DNA of 64,000 nucleotides from Brachionus rotundiformis (Eukaryota; Rotifera; Eurotatoria; Ploima; Brachionidae), in NCBI GenBank assembly GCA_016802295.1, contig JAESIW010000137.1:983318-1047317 (forward strand), given 5' to 3'. The position numbers were made by a program, and so were the translations under genes. The notes under the pieces are model-generated. The model saw only the letters and a list, made by a program, of their open reading frames with translations. It was not told the DNA's origin and did not search any database. Positions within the stretch are counted from its first letter, which is position 1. Each line of letters opens with the position of its first letter. This document shows positions 58,905 through 64,000 of this stretch, in pieces.

Positions 58905-59708
58905 TTAACTAATATTTGACTTTTCCATATCATGATCAAGACCATTTTTTAAATTTTCATAAAAATTTGAATTCAACAATACATGTCTCATAAAAGAATA
59001 TACTTTTTTACAGTTTTCAATAGACTCTTTAATATGCGATTTGAATAAGTCTGATGACAGTGAGGCTCCATTAGACTCATTTGAAAAAAATATGCTTGTT
59101 ACTTGGTTCAACTGAGGCATGTATGATACAGTCAAATTTATTGGTGAATAAGTGTAAGATGAGACAAGATCATACAGCTCAATTGACGCATTGGCAAGAG
59201 CCATTGATGCCGCAATTACACCAGCGCATATTATGTTTCTTGAATCAATGTCGTTTTGAATGCAAAGAATGTACATATCTATCTGGGATTTGGGATACTT
59301 GTGCAAAAGGATGCTTGGTTTTAGGGCCTCTTCAATTATTGAAGAAAAATTTTTCTCGTCCAGTGTCTGGTCACGCTGACTTAGGGTTCCTTTTCGCTGC
59401 ATGAAACAAGAAAACGAAGCAAATCTGAACTCGCAGTTAAGATTGGCGACTTTAAAGTCGTAGTCATCTCGGCGCGGAATTTCTCTCGGACCATAAACTG
59501 AGCATAGAACTTTGGCGCTACCAATCTCAATATAACTCGAACCACTAGCTTCATTTACACAGTCGGTTTTTAAAAATATGCCTTGATTAGCATCGATGTT
59601 TTCTTGAATTTTGCCAAAGTTTCTTCGTTCTGATAGGACTTTTTGGTAGCATTCTGGCTCGAGAAAAATCAATGGATCCCAGGTCTCATCTGGCAAATCG
59701 CGACTCAT
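58905..59708 (-). CDS. EXOSC6: Exosome complex component MTR3
   Basis: A non-catalytic RNase PH-like ring subunit of the RNA exosome. Single exon, 267 residues (human EXOSC6 272). The RNase PH fold is shown by IYxE-type strands: GSSYIEIGSAKVLCSVYGPR (matching GSAYxExGxTKVxxxVxGPR), EFRFASFSCFMQRKG, the insertion SSIIEEALKPSILLHKYPKS, QIDMYILCIQNDIDSRN, and AASMALANASIELYDLVSS. The LANASIELYDLV segment and the missing phosphate-binding arginines favour MTR3 over EXOSC4 and EXOSC5. The C-terminal tail is acidic and polar. Confidence 0.9.
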   Translation of the reverse strand: MSRDLPDETWDPLIFLEPECYQKVLSERRNFGKIQENIDANQGIFLKTDCVNEASGSSYIEIGSAKVLCSVYGPREIPRRDDYDFKVANLNCEFRFASFSCFMQRKGTLSQRDQTLDEKNFSSIIEEALKPSILLHKYPKSQIDMYILCIQNDIDSRNIICAGVIAASMALANASIELYDLVSSYTYSPINLTVSYMPQLNQVTSIFFSNESNGASLSSDLFKSHIKESIENCKKVYSFMRHVLLNSNFYENLKNGLDHDMEKSNIS

Positions 59709-60329
59709 TTTTTTTCTGTTAAAACAAAATTCAAAATTTTAAAATAAAAAAAAAACTTTAAATTGTGTATGCTTGGAAAAATATTTTTTTTTCAAATTAT
59801 AAATTAAAATATTAAAATATAATAATTTGAAATTTGTCTTCAGTGATATTTTTATTTTAAACAAAATTTATTGGGTTTACTAATTGATAAAACGGATGAC
59901 AATTTTTTCAAAAATATTTTGTATAATTTTATTTAATTTTAATTATTCTGGTTTTGGGCCTGTTATTGTAAAATTTTGGTAACCTTTTTTTTGGTCAACT
60001 ATTTAGTCACTTAAATTTTCAACCATAAGACTGAGATCTTCGAAAAGATGAGATATTTAATTAGGCTGGTTTTACATTTAAAATTACAAAAAGCTATTAA
60101 ATGATAAAAGTATATATTTGTATTAATTGTAAAATTTCTTATCTTTCCTCAAACTACTGGATCCATGATCCAGTCAAATGCAGACAATTGCACCCTTAAA
60201 CATTTGTGAGCTATTGATTCTGTTATCTGGAAAAATTCAATATAAGTCACTTATTTGATTCAGCATTCCGGAATCTTTACCATGGACAAAATTAATCGAG
60301 GTTTAACATGATATCATTTAACATAGCCA
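59709..60329. other. Intergenic upstream of EXOSC6
   Basis: AT-rich with no recognisable gene; includes the EXOSC6 promoter on the minus strand. The region from about 60140 may be further decayed Gypsy sequence. Confidence 0.45.
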
Positions 60330-60860
60330 AAACCATATTTGTTTTGAAGATACAAGGAATTTTGCTAATTCAATCCAATCAGTAAAAAGATAATTTAAAA
60401 GTCTTTTAAAAACCGACATGGTAGTACCATCTTTATCTAAATGTCAATGAATTCAGTCTTCTTACTATTTTGTAAGGACCTTGCCATTTTGGAAGCAACT
60501 TTTGGGTGAGACATTACTTGTCGGTCAGTAGTTCATTACAAAATCTCCTTTATCGAAATTATAACTGGTCTTTGTTTATGACAATATCTGCTTTTTTAAT
60601 TTCAGCCTTACTTGCATCGCTTCATATCTTAGTCAAATTACTCTAAACAAGAGCTTAAATGTTCATTTCCTCCATTAGCTTCATCTTTTGACCAATTTTG
60701 GTCATCTTATTGTCTAATTCTTGGATCGTTTTATCTTCCAGAAGAATTTAGGAGAACAGTTGGTCAATTGAGTACCAGATATGCTCCTATTTGAGGCTTT
60801 GCTTGCTAGAGGCCAGAACATTCAGATGTTCAAGTATGGACGTTCAATTCAGGTTGATTT
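60330..60860 (-). mobile_element. Gypsy-type LTR retrotransposon remnant (integrase C terminus)
   Basis: The minus strand reads ASKAEIKKADIVINKDQL, YNFDKGDFVMNY and LLPKWQGPYKIV in shifting frames. This is the order at the end of a Ty3/Gypsy integrase (FxxGDxVxxxxP...KLxPKWxGPYxIxxxxxxxxY). Upstream pieces read KMTKIGQKMKLMEEMN. There are many stops and frameshifts. I found no LTRs or other pol domains nearby. Confidence 0.7.
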
Positions 60861-63432
60861 TTTTAATTATATTTTACAGTCACATTCAGATTTTCTAAGA
60901 TAATTATCAATAAAACTAGGAGCAAAGATAAACCAATCAATAACAGCGCCTTTTAAAATAAAATAAGTCTTGGCTAGTTTAATTTTTTTAATTCCTTTAA
61001 AAGCCTTAATTTGGCTATTTTTTATTATTCATTTAGTCATTACTTGTGTTTATTTTGTTCAAAAAATATCTATAATTATTTAATCTAAACCAAGTAATCC
61101 AGAACAAATTAAATTTTAATTTTTAAACCACATAGATTCTTTTCTCCAGTCGTGACCTTAAAATTATGTTCCAAAGATTGATCTTGAGAACTTTTATTTA
61201 GAGATTTTTTAAAAACAAATTGAATTTAAGAAATTAAAAGCGAAAATTCTATATTTAGGATTAATTAATAATTAATTTTTGATTTTTTTTTGTTTTCATT
61301 TGAATTTTCATTTGAATGAATTAAGTTCTAGAAAATTAGTAAATGGTAGAATGATAAAATCAATTATAATTGGTATTTAATACTGCAAAAAAAGGATCAT
61401 TCTAAGTGGTCTGAGGTATTTCCTCAAATTATTTAATTAATAAATAAAAATATTTTATTTTAACTCATAAGTTTATTTTAATTTTTTAACTACATATTTA
61501 AGTCATTTAAAAATATTAAATGTGATGAATAATTTCTTTTTATTATTTCATTATTTAACTAGTAAGACTACTAACCAAATATCTTTATCGGTTTATAAAT
61601 TCAGCTTTTTATGTTACATATAATTTTTAGTTTACGATTATCTAAGTCTCCAAAACATTTAATTATAAAAAATTAATAAGTTAAATTTGATTATTTAGTA
61701 TAAAAAAGTGATCAAAATTATTTTCGATTAATATTGTGGCCTGATCTGTATTTTTTTTTAGTTCATAAACACTTAGTTATTATGTTTAAGAAAATATTTT
61801 TGTTACTGATTCTCAATTGTGGTTTTAATTTTCCAAAAAATAAAAGAAAAATTTATTAAAATTTTATTTCAAATTTAATTATAAGTGAAAAACATTTTTT
61901 GTTTATTTGTTTCGTTTTTCGTCGCAAAATTTCTTTGTATGGTGAATCTGAATAGCTTTGCGGTTTTTAGCTGGTCGATTTCTAATGATTCCAAGATTGG
62001 TTCAACATCTAAATTTTTTTCTCTAAAAATCATCATTTTACCAAAAAATATCAAAAAACTTCTTGTATTTTATTTTAATTTTGGATGGATGTCATGTTAA
62101 CTTTTAGAAAAGTTTTGGTTTTTTGTTAGTTTTTAAAATATGTGCCATAAACAAGCTAAAGCCACCACTTTAAATTATTTGTTCGAAATAATAAAATTTA
62201 TAAGATGCATATAATCAACTTAAGGAGTGAGAATGAATTCTAGGATGGAGATCACTCGCAAACTTCAACATCTTTATGGTTTAGATCATTCTTTTATCAT
62301 TCTAAATAGAGTAAAAGTTAAGACTTTTTTCCAAATTTTTTATATTTCATAATAATAGATTTGATATTAAAATAAAAAATAGAGCTTTTAAAAAAGTAAA
62401 TTCTAAACACTGGTACAACAAAGACTAATTAAAAAATATGAAACCAAATTTTTAAGCTTATGATTACAATTTGAATTTACAGTTACCATAAGAACACCAT
62501 TTTTATCCAAATTTTGCTAAATTTGGCAAAAAATTTATTCCTATGGATGATTCAATTTGATCACACCAATACTTGATATTGACATTTTATTTTTTTTTAA
62601 ATTCTATCATAAAATTAATAGCCTAAAAATTTAAAAATGATAAATTAAAACTATTTTATTCTTTGGAGAAATTTTATGCTATTAATTAGATAAATTTATA
62701 AATGCAATTATTACTTTAAATTTAAAAAAAATTTAGAATTAATTTTTTATTTAAATTAAAAAAAAAAACAAAAACAAAGAAAATCATCGAATCTATCAGG
62801 TTAAAAAAAATTAATTATTTCGCCTTTTAAAAGCCGAAATTTCACAATGAAAATTATTTATTTTTTTAAAGGTTTATTTAATTTATCAATTAAAAAAAAA
62901 AAGTTAAAATTATAAATCTTTCCAAAAATAGATGTTTCAAAATGGTCTTAATTTTTCCAGTTTATTTATGTACAATATTTTCAAGGGCGTCTTTTTAAAT
63001 TTCAATCTTGTGAATAAAAGTTAACTGATAACAAAAAATGAGAATAGATAAAAAAATTCAATTCTCAGTCCCTTGGAATTTACTAATAGAATTTCAATTA
63101 ATCGATCAAGATCACAAAATTATGAGTAATTTTGCGTATTCGCCAAGAAAATCAGGATTTAACATTTAACAATTGCTAGAAAAGAGATCTCTGGGTGAAA
63201 TAAAATGGGAAAAAGAAAAATTGGGAAAAAAATTACAATTTATAAACAACAAAGACATTTTCTAATAAATTTTTTTCATTGTTGTTTTGACCAAATTAGA
63301 TACAATTGTTGCCTAATTTAAAGAATTAAGTTGGCTATTTCAGCTAAATGGTTCAATTTAAATTTAAAAAAAAAAAAGATAATAAAATAAAGTAAAATTG
63401 ACAGAAACTTTTTTTTTAAATTGGTAAAAATA
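60861..63432. other. 2.6 kb intergenic region
   Basis: AT-rich, with long A and T runs. The only longer frame (61885-62100, +) begins at a non-ATG codon and has no family resemblance. Nothing else is supportable. Confidence 0.45.
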
Positions 63433-63954
63433 TTAAGCTATTAGATAATCATGGTCGTTGTTGACGGACGATCGGCGAGTGATCGAGCTCTCGGACTCGG
63501 AGGGCACATGGTAGCCGATCTCGTCGTCCGAGTCGGTCACTTCGCCGTCCGAATTCTCCCTTTGTTCGCCAAGCGTGTTCTCGGTGTCTGGCTCATCAGT
63601 GTTCCTTGCTGAAGCGTAGGCCTCGCGCACCGCGTCCTCCCCGTACAGGTCACACTGAAGCTTGGTGATCTCGTCGGCCTTTTTATTCGCGTACATCACA
63701 TACGCCGTTCTAATGCATTGCAGGCTCTCTATTTGCTGACGAATGGTTTCGTTGAATAGGTTTTTGTTAAAATTTGGCCGCTCGTTTGCCAAAGATAGCG
63801 CGTCTAAATTCTCCGTGTACGAGAACATTTTTATCAGCTCGGCAATGCGTTGCTTGAGCAGTTTTATCTGATCGCACGATTTGGTAAACTTTTTGGTCGC
63901 CTTTTGCAATTCGGCCCAGATGTTGGTATCGTCATCGCTATCCATTGCTCTCAC
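63433..63954 (-). CDS. Unrecognised coiled-coil protein with acidic tail
   Basis: An open 173-codon frame; the likelier start is the second Met (63945), in the context AGCAATGG, giving 170 residues beginning MDSDDDTNIWAELQ. I do not recognise the family. Residues 10-45 (KATKKFTKSCDQIKLLKQRI) and 70-105 (IRQQIESLQCIRTAYVMYAN, then KKADEITKLQ) are helical, with heptad-like spacing. Residues 115-165 are Asp/Glu/Ser-rich (DGEVTDSDDEIGYHVPSESE), a typical CK2-phosphorylation-type tail. The sequence is far richer in G+C than its surroundings, which supports real coding and may reflect strong codon selection. It could be a complete single-exon gene or the last exon of a gene extending beyond the window. 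Confidence 0.7.
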   Translation of the reverse strand: MRAMDSDDDTNIWAELQKATKKFTKSCDQIKLLKQRIAELIKMFSYTENLDALSLANERPNFNKNLFNETIRQQIESLQCIRTAYVMYANKKADEITKLQCDLYGEDAVREAYASARNTDEPDTENTLGEQRENSDGEVTDSDDEIGYHVPSESESSITRRSSVNNDHDYLIA

Positions 63955-64000
63955 TGAATCTAATTTTGTACCTTGCGTTCAAATAGATAATCTTGTCTGC

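Noticed and set aside
61885..62100. Hydrophobic 71-codon plus-strand ORF
   Set aside because: It begins at a GTG rather than ATG and is rich in Phe/Ile as expected by chance in T-rich DNA.
1..64000. CRISPR arrays, bacterial operons, riboswitches
   Set aside because: The window is a eukaryotic nuclear sequence; no regularly spaced repeats or prokaryotic gene clusters are present.

Overview
This is a 64 kb window of an AT-rich (roughly three-quarters A+T) animal nuclear genome. The genes are intron-containing and have clear metazoan orthologues: UFM1, alpha-COP, COA6, a T-box factor, RNF11, a GLUT sugar transporter, DNAAF5, proteasome alpha-2, LMBR1, V-ATPase G, XPNPEP3 and the exosome subunit EXOSC6. 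An innexin and a DEG/ENaC channel point to an invertebrate. DNAAF5 implies motile cilia with dynein arms. Many introns are only about 45-60 bp. A small-genome protostome or spiralian such as a rotifer would fit, but this is an inference from gene content and I cannot name the species.

Layout. 0-4 kb: UFM1 (+), whose start codon is split by an intron, converging on a single-exon innexin (-). 4-14 kb: LINE tails, a candidate amidated-neuropeptide precursor (+) and a single-exon DEG/ENaC channel (-). 14.5-18.7 kb: COPA (+), eight exons. 19-22 kb: an RTE-type LINE remnant and a 1.3 kb TIR-bounded element carrying a decayed integrase tail. 22-25.3 kb: tRNA-Ile(AAU), a 56-residue two-pass membrane protein, COA6 and a T-box gene whose DNA-binding domain lies at the C terminus. 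29.1-29.8 kb: RNF11. 30.8-34.2 kb: two hAT-like non-autonomous transposons and CR1-like LINE tails. 34.6-36.05 kb: two tandem secreted WAP-like genes. 36.1-40.0 kb: a GLUT transporter (-). 42.1-45.8 kb: DNAAF5 (-), divergent from PSMA2 (+, 46.2-47.0 kb). 47.9-48.3 kb: a Tc1-type MITE. 48.8-51.6 kb: LMBR1 (-). 53.7-54.15 kb: V-ATPase G (+). 55.5-57.5 kb: a LYR microprotein resembling the vertebrate MIEF1 upstream-ORF product, 61 bp ahead of XPNPEP3 (+). 58.9-59.7 kb: EXOSC6 (-). 60.3-60.9 kb: a Gypsy integrase remnant. 63.4-63.95 kb: an unrecognised coiled-coil protein (-).

Most genes are unrelated housekeeping functions and the window has no overall pathway logic. Three local arrangements deserve attention. 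The first is the LYR microprotein/XPNPEP3 pair, both expected in mitochondria and possibly on one transcript. The second is the neuropeptide precursor 1.7 kb from a DEG/ENaC channel. The third is the tandem WAP pair with a shared intron logic. Exon boundaries were set by hand from GT/AG sites, and every multi-exon model closes in frame.
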